DNA from: Microbotryum silenes-acaulis
Lineage: Eukaryota > Basidiomycota > Microbotryomycetes > Microbotryales > Microbotryaceae
NCBI GenBank assembly: GCA_003665825.1
Contig: QPFY01000007.1
Coordinates: 1,054,001-1,118,000, forward strand
Direction: 5' to 3'
Length of the DNA: 64,000 nucleotides
Shown here: positions 36,026-47,675 of the stretch, one piece after another
Position numbering within the stretch: position 1 is the first letter of the stretch
Layout: the number at the start of each line of letters is the position of its first letter
Program-made: the position numbers and the translations under genes
The notes under the pieces: model-generated
Seen by the model: only the letters and a program-made list of their open reading frames with translations
Database searches by the model: none
Told to the model about the DNA's origin: nothing

Positions 36026-36402
36026 GCGACGAGACTCGGAAGACAGTTTCGACCAGTAAAAGCTTTCGGAGTGACTCGGGCTCGGACTTGCTGGATCCAC
36101 TGTGGGACGCTTGCAATAGAATTTTCGACCATTCTCTTCTTGAAAGGGCTTAGGATCAATGTCTGGATTATCGAGATTTGGTGGCTCTCGGGAATGGCTC
36201 ACTCAATCTTGATCCGGCGCGGAAACGGAGATATCACGTGATCAGCAGTCTCCGAGTCGTCTACCCATCGAGGTCGGAGTTCCTCGACAAAGGAAGGTGC
36301 GTCCGTGCAACTGGAGCTGTGAAAAAGGCATCTACATTTCCGAAGGCTCTGGTCGAAACAAGCGCGCGCGGAAATTGGACCCTCCGGCTTTGGCCATCAA
36401 CA

Positions 36403-36423
36403 GCGGATGCGGACAGAGGCGCT
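36403..36423 (+). promoter_or_regulatory. 21-bp element shared upstream of family 1 genes
   Basis: GCGGATGCGGACAGAGGCGC plus T, 207 nt before the start of gene A. It recurs exactly at 44051-44071 and once imperfectly at 44095-44115 upstream of gene C, inside a longer stretch of conserved upstream DNA. It is a candidate regulatory element only because it is preserved and duplicated. Confidence 0.45.
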
Positions 36424-36629
36424 GACCGCGCGCCCAGATCAGGAAGGTTCTTTCCAAGCGCGACATTCTCGCGAGGCGTTCGTCCCCTTTTGCATTGCTA
36501 TCATTGATGACGGACTTTTGCTCTTGTTGAGGTGACATCACAGGTGTAGCTCTTCTATGAATGTCCTACCGTCGCTGGCACTTTTTCTTGCTCTTCCTCC
36601 CATTCCACACTTTACGCTCAACGTTCTAC

Positions 36630-38426
36630 ATGACCAACACAGCCTTCTCCAAATCACACATGTCCAACCTCCTTTCCGCCGCCGTGACGCTGCTCGCGCT
36701 GTCGCACTCCGGCTTCGTCGACGCGATGCGGATCCCTTCTCGGGACCCATCCTCATCCCTGTTCGCGCGGGACTTCCCCATCAAGCGTAGCCCCCGAGTG
36801 ATCCCTTGCACCGGAACCATGCGCATCGACGAGAACATTATCCAATGCTCAGCGGGCCTGTATCCTTCAGCCGATGGTGCGTGCGGGCAAATTTTGCAGA
36901 TCCTCCACCGTCGTGGGGAAGCTCAGCTCACTTCCGGATGCACTTTCAATTTACAGGTCGACGCTGTATCGCTTGTCAAGATCCTTATGCCATCACTTGC
37001 ACATCCGCGGGAGCGACCACGTGCAAGAGTGGTATTGCACCAAAGGATGGCTTTTGTCTCACTTCGTGGGACTGCAACGGCGCTCCACCGCGTTACCTGG
37101 CACCCGACAGTCAGTCACTTTGAATCTTCTTCTCCCTTACATTTTTGATACTATCCATACTAATGTTTGAGATCTCTCCACTCACCGCGGTTTTGAAGAT
37201 CTCTCCTGTTATCCTTGCCCTGGACAGAACGCGACATCGTGCGATCGCACCGGCGCCTCGACAGGCTGCTCCTACGGCGTGCCTGATAATGGCGCCTGCG
37301 TGGCGGTCAAGTGTCCCACCTCCTCCGTCAACACTGATGGTGAGTCTGCTCTCCGTATGCCGTTTATAGCCACGCTCCCTTCATGATTGGTGCATCTTAC
37401 ACGCTGCGGCAAAATGGCTCTACGTCTCGCAGGCAACGGGTGCTGCTCGGACCCTTTTGCGATCACGTGCAACTCGGGCGACTCGCTGTCTTGCAAGTAC
37501 GGCTCTCCTTCGGATGGGAACTGCCCCAAACCCGCAGATTGCAGTGGATTACCTGCCAGATATCCTTCCAAAGACAGTGAGACCTCGACTAAGGCCGTGA
37601 GGGCAATCCCGGCTTGAAAGACCGATTACTAAATCTTAATAACTTTTCGCCCGGCGACAGAGCTTTCGTGTCTCGACTGTCCAACTAATTCGACCTCGTG
37701 TGACGATCAGGGGCAAGCGACCAAGTGCAATTACGGTGCTGTCACTGCTGGTCAATGCAAGGAGGTGATCTGCCCGAATGGACCAGTCAGCAATGATGGT
37801 GAGTTCCTCATCATCCCCTTTCCGGCGAGGTGTGAGCGATCTTTGCTCGGCTGAGGGGACCTCGGCGCTGACGGATGTGATTCACGCTCGATAGGGGGAT
37901 CATGCTGCACCAACTTCACGACTTCGTGCCAGAACGCGAACACGTCCCTCACCTGTCAAAGCGGTTACAAAGTCAACGGCACAGTCAATGGAACTATACC
38001 TTGTCAGGGACCGTACTCGTCTCGTTACGGCCGTGAGTCATTGAGACTGTTGCATCTTCCTGTCAGGTTTGTGCGCCATCCGCAAAATACTGAGACATAT
38101 TCCGATATTCTGGAATGCGTCAAACAGGCGAGACCTACAAGTACGGCAATGCCGGCCGTTGGATGGTGGCCTATCTGGATCGGTCCTCGGTCGAAACCTG
38201 CGCGATCCAAGCCTATCAGCGCAACCTGACTTTTATGTGGACAGCTTACACCGGGCGTGGTCAATGCGTCTTCTACCACACTGAAGACTTCAACGTTGGG
38301 CAAGAGGATTGGGGCGCTCAGCATTGGTACGATTTTGGAAAGTTTGGGACGTGTGCAGAAACGACGCAGAACTGGCCAGTCGGGAGGGAGCATGCTTCGG
38401 AGTGCGAGGACTTGTTGATGATTTAG
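36630..38426 (+). CDS. Secreted cysteine-module protein, family 1 gene A (419 aa)
   Basis: Seven exons: 36630-36876, 36957-37109, 37199-37339, 37433-37576, 37661-37798, 37895-38032, 38128-38426 (1260 nt, closed). All six introns are phase 1. Exons 2-6 (138-153 nt) each encode one Cys module of the form x-C-x2-C-x5..7-C-x7..9-C-x9..11-C-x4..6-C. Exon 1 encodes the signal peptide (SNLLSAAVTLLALSHSGFVDA) and a KRSPR site that could be a Kex2-type cleavage point. Exon 7 encodes a ~98-residue C-terminal domain with VETCAI, GRGQCVF, FGKFGTC and ECEDLL. Likely cell-surface or extracellular. I do not recognise the family. The start could also be Met at 36660. Paralogues are at 40.8, 44.3 and 57.8 kb. 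Confidence 0.88.
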
Positions 38427-38895
38427 TTGATTCAGCTTGTCAACAATCTTTGATCTATCGGATCTTGTCGCGGGTTTGATATACTCTGAATAGGAGGCGG
38501 AAGGCGCCTCGTCCGGAAAAAAGTCACGTGAAGATCAGCAACCCCGTCGTTGGCGCTGTGTTGTATCACCCTGAGACTCTACCTGCTCATAAGAATATTG
38601 AAATTGTGCATATTATGACTAGGATATCAAGTCAGCTATGTTCGCATACGGTGGTCGGCGAACTCGCAAAAGCTTTCAACGGCATTCAGAGTGGCCGATT
38701 CGAACGGGCTTTAGAGCGGTGACTCTCTCGTTGCGACGATGTCCGTGACTGCCGCAGCGATTCATAATGTGAAGGCCCTTAAAGATCCATTGTTTTGTAA
38801 AGTTGTAAGCCGAGGAGAATAATGAAAAACCACTTGTAGGATCAGAAAGGCGATTCCAGCGGCTTCCTTCAGACGTTGCACTGGACCCATTGCGG

Positions 38896-40094
38896 TCAAA
38901 GGCGCGGCGAGTCGGTGGTGCACTGCTCCCCGACGTCGTGCTCGACTGTTTCGAGGGTTCGGAATTCGTCGATGGCGCGTTGGAACTGCTTTCTCAACTC
39001 TTTGTCCTGATTCGCGCATGGAAGGCTAGGCCATAAGCAGAATACACGATACGAGCATGTCGGTGAGTTGATGATCATTACTTACCCATTTGTGCCCATT
39101 GTAATGGTTGCGGCCCCATCCCATTCGGTCAAAGTGCAGATTTGCAATCCCATCAACCTGGCCAGTGACGGCGCCAGGGCTGACTTTCCATTTCGAGTTA
39201 CTCTGATCCATCAGCCGGAAAGAAAAGGCCGTCGTCGGCATGAAAGCGGTCGCTGACATGAATCCGAGCTGGGCCAAACGTTCCACATCCGTAAGACATG
39301 GAGGCTCGGACGCGCAGAAGGTGATTTGTACTCTGTGGACTGATAATGCAGAAGACTCGCATATGAATGCACGCTCAAACTCTTGGGCACACCACATGAG
39401 ACGAACGACTTTTGCACGTACACGCCTCATAATCGTACATGATCACCTTGCGAGCGAGTGTGTGACTACAGGCACATGGCGGCGGAGCTTCTTGGTCGTT
39501 TGGGTCGTCTTCCGATACGAGCGGTTGTAGACGAAGATTGTTCTGGTCGCGGAACTCGAGGAAGCGCCCTAATAGCTTGGCACGCTGGGATTTGCGCAAT
39601 TCGGCCTCAAGTGTGATGTATTCAAGATAAGTCTGTCGTCTTGCAGTGCTGGGTGGAACTGAAGCGGGGCCTGGCGAGCGCGCTGACTCCCCGAGCTGTC
39701 GGTGAGTGGAGGGTGGAGGTGGAGGAGAGTCGGGGACGGGGGAGTAGGCAATATTGTCCAGAAAGTGCTGGTCGAAGGCGTCTGCGGTAGAGTTATCTGC
39801 GATCGAGGCGCCGGTGATGTGGTCGCTTTGCTGGACGCGGGACGTTGATGGTGCTGGCGTTGGTGTTGGCGTGGGTTCGGTTGTGGGGTTCGCATCGACA
39901 GTCGATTTCCGTCTCCTTTTCCTCCCGCCTCTGTCAATGATGGTTCCGTAGGGAGTCACAAATATGAAGGGCCCACGGGCATACTGGCGGAAGTCCGGGT
40001 GGTCGGGGTGGTCTGACGGCTTCTCCCGCGGTAGGCGTATGTTGAGCACGGAGCGTTTGCCCATGGTAAGTGCAGCGAGAAGGTGAGAATTCAA
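38896..40094 (-). mobile_element. KDZ-type transposase remnant with CxC-like zinc region
   Basis: The minus strand from 40064 (MGKRSVLNIRLP) is open to 39375 and reads a Pro-rich N-terminus, QRAKLLGRFLEFRDQ and PPPCACSHTL. After a likely intron it continues in another frame (VQITFCASEPP, LAQLGFMSATAFMPTTAFSF, NHYNGHKW), and a last piece reads QFQRAIDEFRTLE. This order fits the CxC/KDZ transposases common in basidiomycetes. The catalytic D/E core is absent, so it is truncated. It sits between paralogues A and B. Confidence 0.55.
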
Positions 40095-40790
40095 ACCCGG
40101 TTATCGAGCAAGGGACAATTACTGATCGCAGTGCTGAGCAAAGGACCTCGTTGCTCTGAGGTAGCCAGGCCGTAATACGGAAACGCGACGCGTCGACGCG
40201 CCGGCTTGGACTTCGCGACCAAACTCACGCACGGGCATCTTGCAGTCACGTGAGAGCACATCTGCCACGACGAAAGGAGCTGTTAGCTGAGTAATACGGG
40301 CTCAGGCAATAGCAAGTTTTGCTATTTGTTCACCAAATTCAAGTCAGCATAGCTGTGCTTATTCGGCTTACCATATGCAATGTTGTCAATATACAGAACT
40401 AAAAAAAAAAATGCTTGAAAGGGCTCGCGTGCGCAACCTGGGCCTATTCTGCTACGATTGGTAGCAAGGTTGCAACCCACCGAAAGTGTGGCTCTTATGC
40501 CGTCTGGCTGCGCGCGCGCCTTACCAGTGGTACTTTCTATGTCTGCCTAAGGTCGGCGCCGACCCTGTACCCGCGCCCACATTACATTACATTACATTAC
40601 ATTACATTGCATTAGGAAGGTGGCCTCGGCTACGGCGTTCGCGAGAGGCATCTGTCCCCTTTTGTGGTGCTGGCATTCATGGTGGGTTCGCTCATGTCGA
40701 GGCGGCATCGATACCTGGTGTATTCCCAAGAGAGGTGTGCTTTACTCCTCGCCACCTCTTCCTACCTAGTTCTCACACTCCACACACACT
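40095..40790. other. Upstream region of gene B with ATTAC microsatellite
   Basis: Bases 40630-40790 resemble the last ~170 nt upstream of genes A and C (shared GTCCCCTTTTG-like block). An (ATTAC)n run lies at 40581-40614. No gene. Confidence 0.55.
40581..40614 (+). repeat. (ATTAC)n pentanucleotide microsatellite
   Basis: Five ATTAC units followed by ATTGC and ATTA, about 180 nt before the gene B start. Confidence 0.95.
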
Positions 40791-42793
40791 ATGCCAACCG
40801 TTCGGGACACTACGTTAGCCGGCAGGCCAAACCTCCTTTCCGCCGTCCTCGCCGTGCTGGCGTTGTCGCAGGCCGCTGCGGATCCCAGGTCGGGACCTGT
40901 CATCTACATCTACATAAAAGAATGCACGACTAAATAAGGTTCTCAGCCGCGCGCGCGCGCCGATGTTTTCTTCTCCCCCCACGGTCCGGGAGGTGCGGGC
41001 GGAGCTCGCAACGACCTTCATTTACGCAGGGAGGTGGGCGCGGAGCGCCCCCCGAGCCCTAGTCCTCCCTATCGGCGCGCGAAATTCCTGTCAAACGTAG
41101 TCCTCGAGCAGTTCCTTCTACTGGTACGCTGCGCATTGATGCAAAGAAGCCGATCCAATGCCCAGCTGGTCTCTATGCCTCCGCCGATGGTATGTTTTGA
41201 TCACGGAAACTTCCTGTGCTTGACCTGCTGGCCCCCAACCCGCTGACCGCGCCAGTATCTTTGCCTCATTTGCAAACAGGTTTGCGTTGTATACCTTGTC
41301 AAGATTCGTTCGCAACCACGTGTACCGAGCTTGGCTCCCTGACGTGTAGAAGTGGCTTGCCCCCGAAAGATGGCTTCTGCCTGACTTCGTGGAACTGCTC
41401 AGCTGGGACCCCGCCTCGGTACCTTGGCCCCGACAGTATGCGTTTTACGCTTCCTCAGCTTCGAGCTGCACCAACTCTCAACTCCCATTTTCAAACACTA
41501 ATGACTACCCAAATGCCCTCAATCAATTACTAGATCTCACCTGCCAGCTTTGCCCTGGCAAGAACGTGACTTCTTGCGATCGTCAGGGCGGGGCGACCGG
41601 TTGTGCCTACGGGATACCTGAGAAAGGCATTTGCGTCGCTGTCACTTGCCCCATCTCTTCCGTCAACACTGATTGTGAGCTCAAAGCCTTTATGATGTCG
41701 ATCCAAATGAATCTACCTCGTCGTGTTGACACGCGCTAGCCGTCACGCCCTCGTTCCCGCAGGCACTGCCTGCTGCCCCGACCCCTATGCGCTCACATGC
41801 AACTCTGGCGGCGCGCTGACGTGCAAGTACGGCTCCCCGTCGGATGGCCACTGTCCTAAACCTGCGAATTGTAGCGGTCCTCCCGCAAGATTCCCTTCCA
41901 AGGATAGTGAGTCCCATTAAACTTGCCTTGCGAGTCCGAACTCATTTAGACATCACTAATGGTCCGCAATAGAATTGTATTGCCTCAAGTGTCCCTACCT
42001 TTCCTCGTCGTGCGATGACCAGGGTCGAGCAACATCCTGTAGTTATGGAGTGGTTATAGGTGGTATTTGTAGGCCGATATGGTGTCCGGGAGGTCGGATC
42101 AACACTCAAGGTTAGCTAAATCCCAGCCTCAATCTCTGAAAACCCTTCTCCGTACGCTTGGATTGCTTGAAACGCTAAGCCTCCACAAGCACGCATGGGG
42201 GTCACTTTGTCGAAACTGCAGCAAACGCCTGCTGCTCCGATCATACCGCCACCTGTGAAGACGCTAAGAATTCGCTGACTTGCGAGAAAGGTTACAGGCT
42301 CATTGGTCCCATCAATGGTACCACTTCGTGCCAGGGACCGTACGCATCGCGCTATGGTCGTAGGTCGAGTCCGACTTCTTGACGGATTGCGGGTCAGAAC
42401 TCCGACCCCCGCGCAATGGTGGGGCCATATTTGTGTGCTCGAGGCTGATGCACAATAATAAATTATATGCTCGGTGTCCTAGGTGCCGCGTTCAAATACG
42501 ACGTATCTTCCCGGGGAGCGGTCGATAGGATCGCGCGCTCGACCGTCGAAGAATGCGCCATCGTGGCGCGTCGACGGGATAAGGTTTTTTTGGGGGCCGA
42601 GTGGACCGGCACAGATCAATGCCTCCTCGTCTCCAAGATTTACTTTGGGCTCAAAGATTGGGGTGGAGGAGGCGACAAGCATGGCTACGATTTCAGTCTC
42701 TTCGGAACTTGCGATGACACCATCAAAAATTGGTGGCCCGAGGGTTTCAAGCATTCCGGAGAGTGCCAAGATCTGTTGATTCAGTCTAAATAG
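40791..42793 (+). CDS. Secreted cysteine-module protein, family 1 gene B (~420 aa)
   Basis: Exons: 40791-40898, 41063-41189, 41280-41435, 41534-41674, 41763-41906, 41973-42110, 42222-42359, 42483-42793 (1263 nt, closed). The layout is as in gene A: signal peptide (NLLSAVLAVLALSQAAA), KRSPR site, five Cys modules on phase-1 exons, then a C-terminal domain with VEECAI, GTDQCLL, FGTC and ECQDLL. Unlike A, the first exon is split by 164 nt (40899-41062), which has a weak donor (GTCATC) and GC-dinucleotide repeats inside; it may be a young insertion rather than an old intron. It is the most diverged of the three clustered copies. Function unknown. Confidence 0.82.
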
Positions 42794-44050
42794 CGATAAT
42801 GAACAATCAATTTGTTTCGAAGTGGTCTCAATGCTTATAGTTGGAAGGAGCGGCAGGCGGCCGAAGAGGTCTGTGCGGCGTACGCGCGAGGCGCAAGAGT
42901 GCCTGAATAGAATTTGATAGGCGGTCCAGCGCTGAGCCCAAACTTAGGTCTTTTCTCGCGTTTGGCTCTGCATCGGATCCGCTGTGTACCCGAGAAACTC
43001 ATATCTCACTGTGTTAAATAATCAATCCTGATGTTTGGCTCTGCATCGGATCAGTCCATTGTTCAAATTGGTAGCGTCTGTCCCTGCCGCAAGGCACAAC
43101 AAAACCCGCCCGACAAGACTATACCGTCCATCCATTGGCAGCCACGGCCCACATCGACGTCGCTTCCACGAGGGCTCTCCTCGGAGTTTGCTTTGGCAAT
43201 ATCAATGGCGGCAATTAGTCGGCAGCTGAAATACAGTTGGAGATGGTCCTTCATGGCGCCGGTCACGCCACGCCACCTCACGCTGCTGAAGGTGACGCAA
43301 GTCACGTCGCCTAACGACTCATGCTGACTTTCAAGCCTTCACCAAAGCGAACGTCATCGAGCTGGTACTATAACCACCAGCAGGCTCATGCCGAAGCGAG
43401 GAGGAAGCAAGATGCGACGGCCGGAAGCTCACCTGATGAAGTGTGGTGGACACTCCACCTACGACGCGGTGAAACACCTCCGAGTCCTCGCGCACGAAAA
43501 ATTCGCAACCTCGAGCACCGTCGATCGCAGCGCGCGCCTGTTCGACCTCACCACGATGGTCGATGGCGCCATTCGTCCCAGGCGACTCATGACTTCGAAT
43601 TTACTTGGCTAACTACATTCAAGTCGACTGTCACGGCCATCAACAACGCCGCGAAACACGCTCAGCCGACGCCAACGTGCACTAAACTGAATGCGACCCT
43701 CTCAATCTGATCGGATCGTTCGCGACTGGCTCTGTAGCCTGGCTGATGCCCGAGGCATACGCCCCCCCCACCTTCAATGCGCTCGGAGACGACATTGACG
43801 TCGCCAGACTAGAACAGCCGACGGGTGCCTGTCGCATGTAGTAGGCTGCCGTCTTTAAGAATGGTCAAGCTGCAGAACATCAGCGGCGACACGTTTTTAG
43901 GTAAGCGATCCGATGAGAACTGTTTTGATTCAAATGCAGAACCGACGTACCTCCAATTTGGATGTAGGAAGATATACATGTAGAAGGCCGGCGTCTCTGA
44001 AACACTGCAGGTGCAGTGAATCCCGCGGCAATTGGCGCCTGTGAGGAAGG
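42794..44050. other. Intergenic between genes B and C
   Basis: No supported gene. It contains a 19-bp direct repeat, TTTGGCTCTGCATCGGATC, at 42961-42979 and 43034-43052. Confidence 0.5.
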
Positions 44051-44115
44051 GCGGATGCGGACAGAGGCGCTAATCGGGAGCCTGCGTGGTTAGGCGGATG
44101 CGGGCAGAGGCACTG
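44051..44115 (+). promoter_or_regulatory. Duplicated 21-bp element upstream of gene C
   Basis: One exact copy (44051-44071) and one imperfect copy (44095-44115) of the element found once upstream of gene A, embedded in ~250 nt of shared upstream sequence. Confidence 0.45.
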
Positions 44116-44311
44116 ATCGGGCACCCCGATCAGGAGGGTTTTCTTCAATCGCGATGGTCTTGCGAGGCATTCGTCTCCTTTTGCAGCGCTATCATTGAGG
44201 ACAGGTTTCTGCTCGCGCCGAGGTAACATCAGAGGTGTAGCTATCCCAGAATTCCGTGTCCTCTCCTGGTCTTCTTCTTCCCATCCCACACTTCACATTC
44301 AATATTTCACC

Positions 44312-46082
44312 ATGACCAACTCAGCGGTTCGTGCTGCCACTGCAACGTCGATGTCGAGCCTCCTTTCTGTCGCCGTGACTGTTGGCGGTGTCGCAGTCCG
44401 CCTTCGTCGATGCAATGCGGATCCCACCTCAGGCCCCATCCTCCTCCCTGTTCGCGCGGGACTTCCCCATCAAGCGTAGCCCCCGAGTGATCCCTTGCAC
44501 CGGAACCATGCGCATCGACGAGAACATTATCCAATGCCCAGCTGGCCTATACCCGTCGGCCGATGGTAGGTGCGAGCAGAGTTTTGCAGATACTTCGACG
44601 ATGTGGAGAACCTTAGCTCACGCGGGCATCTTATTTCAATCGACAGGTCGACGCTGCATCGCTTGTCAAGATCCTTATGCCATCACTTGCACTTCCTCTG
44701 GAGCGGTCACCTGCAAGAGTGGCATTGCCCCCAAGGATGGATATTGTCTCACGTCGTGGGACTGCAACGGCGCTCCACCGCGCTACCTTGCACCCGACAG
44801 TCAGTCACTTTGGTCTGGCTCGCTTCCCATTTTGCCTTCGTCTGATCTTGGATATTAATCCATTTTTTCCCGAAGATGTCTCGTGCTATCCTTGCCCGGG
44901 TCAAAACGCGACGTCATGCGATCGCAACGGCGGCTCGACGGGCTGCTCGTATGGCGTGCCTGAGAATGGTGCTTGCGTCGCGGTCAACTGTCCCACCTCT
45001 TCAGTCAACACTGATGGTATGTCAGAACTGGACTGGAATGCTTTAAAAAAGGTGCGAAGCTCTGGGGCACTCTGACGGGAGATGCATATCTCGTTACTTC
45101 CCACAGGCAACGGCTGCTGCCCTGACCCCTATGCAATCACGTGCAACTCTGGCGGCTCGCTCTCATGCAAGTATGGAACGCCTTCGGATGGGAGGTGCCC
45201 CAAACCCGCGGATTGCAGTGGATCACCACCCAGATATCCTTACAAAGATAGTGAGTCTGGTAAGGACTACGTCGATGTAACTCAACGCTGAGTCTTGGGA
45301 TTTGGTAATCTGTTAGGACTTTCGTGCCTGGACTGTCCGACCAACTCGACTTCGTGTGACGATCAGGGACAAGCCACCGCGTGTAGTTACGGGGATGTCA
45401 GTGGCGGTCAATGTAAAGAAATCATGTGCCCGACAGGTCCGGTCAGCGTTCATGGTGAGTGGTACTCAAGTTTAAGACAGCGGCCCCTGGAGTAGGAGAG
45501 AGAAGGGTTGACATTGCTGCTGAGCCTCGCTTTACAGGGAGTTCATGCTGCTCCAACTTCACCCTAACCTGCGAAGACACCAATAATTATTTTACGTGCG
45601 ATAAAGGCTATAAAGTCAGTGGTACCATGAACGGGACCATTGCTTGTCAAGGTCCTTACTCGTCTCGCTATGGTCGTAAGTCATCCCGGCCCGGCCTATC
45701 GGGTCCACACTCGACTTGGGCTAGCCCGTCGGCGCCTCTCTGCCCCACTGAACCTTCAGAAGCTGATGAGATCTACACGTATATAGGTGGCACCTTTATG
45801 TACGGTGCCCGCCCAAGCCCTTTTAACTTCTGGCCTCACACCTCCGTCGAAACCTGCGCGATCGAAGCGAGGCGGCGCAACACGACTTACATGTGGACTG
45901 CTAACACTGGGCGAGGTCAATGCCTCTTCATTCCCATCGACGGTTTTGCGGTTGATGTCAAAAGCTGGACGAACAAGCGCTGGTACGATTTTGGAATCTT
46001 TGGGACCTGCGACGAGACGACGCGAGATTGGTCGGTTGGATCCGAACACGCCGGAGAGTGCGAGGACTTGCTGTTGATTTAG
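44312..46082 (+). CDS. Secreted cysteine-module protein, family 1 gene C, signal exon frameshifted
   Basis: Exons: 44312-44565, 44647-44799, 44876-45016, 45107-45250, 45317-45454, 45538-45675, 45787-46082. Exons 2-7 match gene A almost one for one in length (153, 141, 144, 138, 138, then 296 versus 299) and in frame. Exon 1 from the homologous ATG (44312) is 254 nt, phase 2, and does not join exon 2, because near 44376 it lacks 2 nt relative to gene A within the signal-peptide codons. The first ATG in the correct frame is 44415, which would give a protein without a signal peptide. So this is either a sequence error, a decaying gene or an intracellular form. Modules and C-terminal domain (VETCAI, GRGQCLF, FGTC, ECEDLL) are intact. 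Confidence 0.78.
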
Positions 46083-46408
46083 CATTGTAGGATCGTGGAA
46101 TCTTCTGTAACCGCATTGTGAACCAGTGGAAGTGTCCGTCCTAACTTTATGAAACAAGAAGAGAAGAAGATCGTGAGAGATAACAGCACTCATCTCACTA
46201 GTGTTTCATCCCAATGCCATCCAGAGGCGCGCCGTCTGAGCTCTGAGCTTACATCACGATTTCAGGGGTCTTCCGGCGCAGACGGTTCTCGGGTGCGTGA
46301 TCATCAGGTCACGTCTAATGGAAAAAATGGAACCATAGACGCATTAATCGATACGATGTACCGGACGTATGACGTGGCGGTAGGTAGATATCGAGGCACA
46401 TATTCGTT
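46083..46408. other. Gene C 3' flank
   Basis: 326 nt to the start of inverted repeat 3; nothing recognisable. Confidence 0.4.
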
Positions 46409-47617
46409 GGCGCTTACCCTTTCCTCGGTTCCCCACCGTCGAAAATTTCTGGAACCAGCTCGCTGCTCCAGCACTGCCACCCTCTTCCGAGGGTCAGTGG
46501 GTCCCCCAACATTGGAACCTCATTCAAGCGATCTGTCGCACACCCAGCAGTCTCCTTCCTCAACAGGACCTTACAGCAGCCCGCTGCTTTCCAGAAACCC
46601 TCGACGCACGCACGCCTGCCACGCGCTCGACTCAGGTAAGTCTTCGGAATACGCTCGGCTAGTTGCACGACGTACTCATTGTTCACTTGCTGTGCAGTAG
46701 CCATCCGCGACCTCTCTGTACGATCCCTATCCTCTCCTGGGATGCCTTAGTTGGGCGCACCAAACTGACGCATAGCATCCTATAAGCGGCCTTCCACGTT
46801 TCATTGTGTTGGACGCCCGCGCTACGCCTTGCAAAGGGATGCTACGCTGCGCCCTGTCCTAGTTGCCCTGTTTACGTAAAAGCGATCCTTCTGTCTCTTG
46901 AGCTTTTGCAGCACGCCTTTGGCGCGCCATCAAAATCATGTCTTTGCCACCCCACGATAAGGACAATCCGATCCCGGTTTCGCTGAAGCGAACGATAGAC
47001 GCGGTCAAGCTGGGGTACGCGTCGCTATTTGATGCAGGCCTTGCGGAGAACGTGCGCAAAGATCTTATAACCAACTTCTCTCTCGAGGCGGGATCCACCA
47101 GAAACCATCCCTCTGGGTATATCGAAGTGGGCTTTTGGACAGACGTTCATCTAGCGATCGACAACCTCGGGGAGCTTCACCCCGTCGCCGCCCATGCCCT
47201 GGTCTCGGAGGACGTTAAAGATCTCTTCCAAGCAAACCCCTTTCGTTACTGGACCAACGACAGCTACCACCGCAAGCGCGCAACTTCAGCGGCACTTGCT
47301 CCCCTCGACCCCGCTAGTATTGGGGAGCTCGAGGGCGCCTCGATCATCGCCCCGGCTACGTCGGCTGCCGATGGGGTTCTAGGGCCCCCTCAAATCGTCA
47401 CGACAGAAGGTGTTGGCGAAATCCCAGCGTAACAACCCAACGCTCTCCCTCGGGGAACGGACGGGATCGTCATCGTGGAAGAACGCCTTTTCGTGTTTCC
47501 CACGCAGTTCGACGCAACCCAGTTCCCAATCGGTTATCTCATCCAACTGGTGAATTTTTCTAGAGGACTGCTCCTAGCCAAGACCCTATTGACGATGAAG
47601 GTCAAAACTGGGCGGAC
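46409..47617 (+). repeat. Long inverted repeat 3, left arm
   Basis: About 1.2 kb, matched in reverse at 47676-48946. The arms are clearly homologous but diverged, with indels and base changes throughout. Both hold the same gene-like layout: a Ser/Pro-rich piece with a GTAAGT..TGCAG intron-like segment, then an ORF starting MSLPPHDKDNPI. Confidence 0.85.
46938..47432 (+). CDS. Repeat-borne hypothetical protein, 164 aa
   Basis: Open frame in the left arm starting MSLPPHDKDNPIPVSLKRTI and ending VTTEGVGEIPA. The right-arm copy is broken into two frames (48382-48131 and 48128-47586). It includes ~10 residues (around GQLRAIPADI) that the left copy lacks. Preservation of codons between arms suggests descent from one coding element. 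No known domain; a gag-like or element-specific protein is a guess. Confidence 0.45.
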   Translation: MSLPPHDKDNPIPVSLKRTIDAVKLGYASLFDAGLAENVRKDLITNFSLEAGSTRNHPSGYIEVGFWTDVHLAIDNLGELHPVAAHALVSEDVKDLFQANPFRYWTNDSYHRKRATSAALAPLDPASIGELEGASIIAPATSAADGVLGPPQIVTTEGVGEIPA

Positions 47618-47675
47618 GAGCGGGGGCAGGGGATCCGGCGAGACGCATGAGCTGCTCCATCCTCTCGGATTCGAT
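47618..47675. other. Spacer of inverted repeat 3
   Basis: About 58 nt between arms, the tightest hairpin loop of the long repeats here. Confidence 0.7.
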
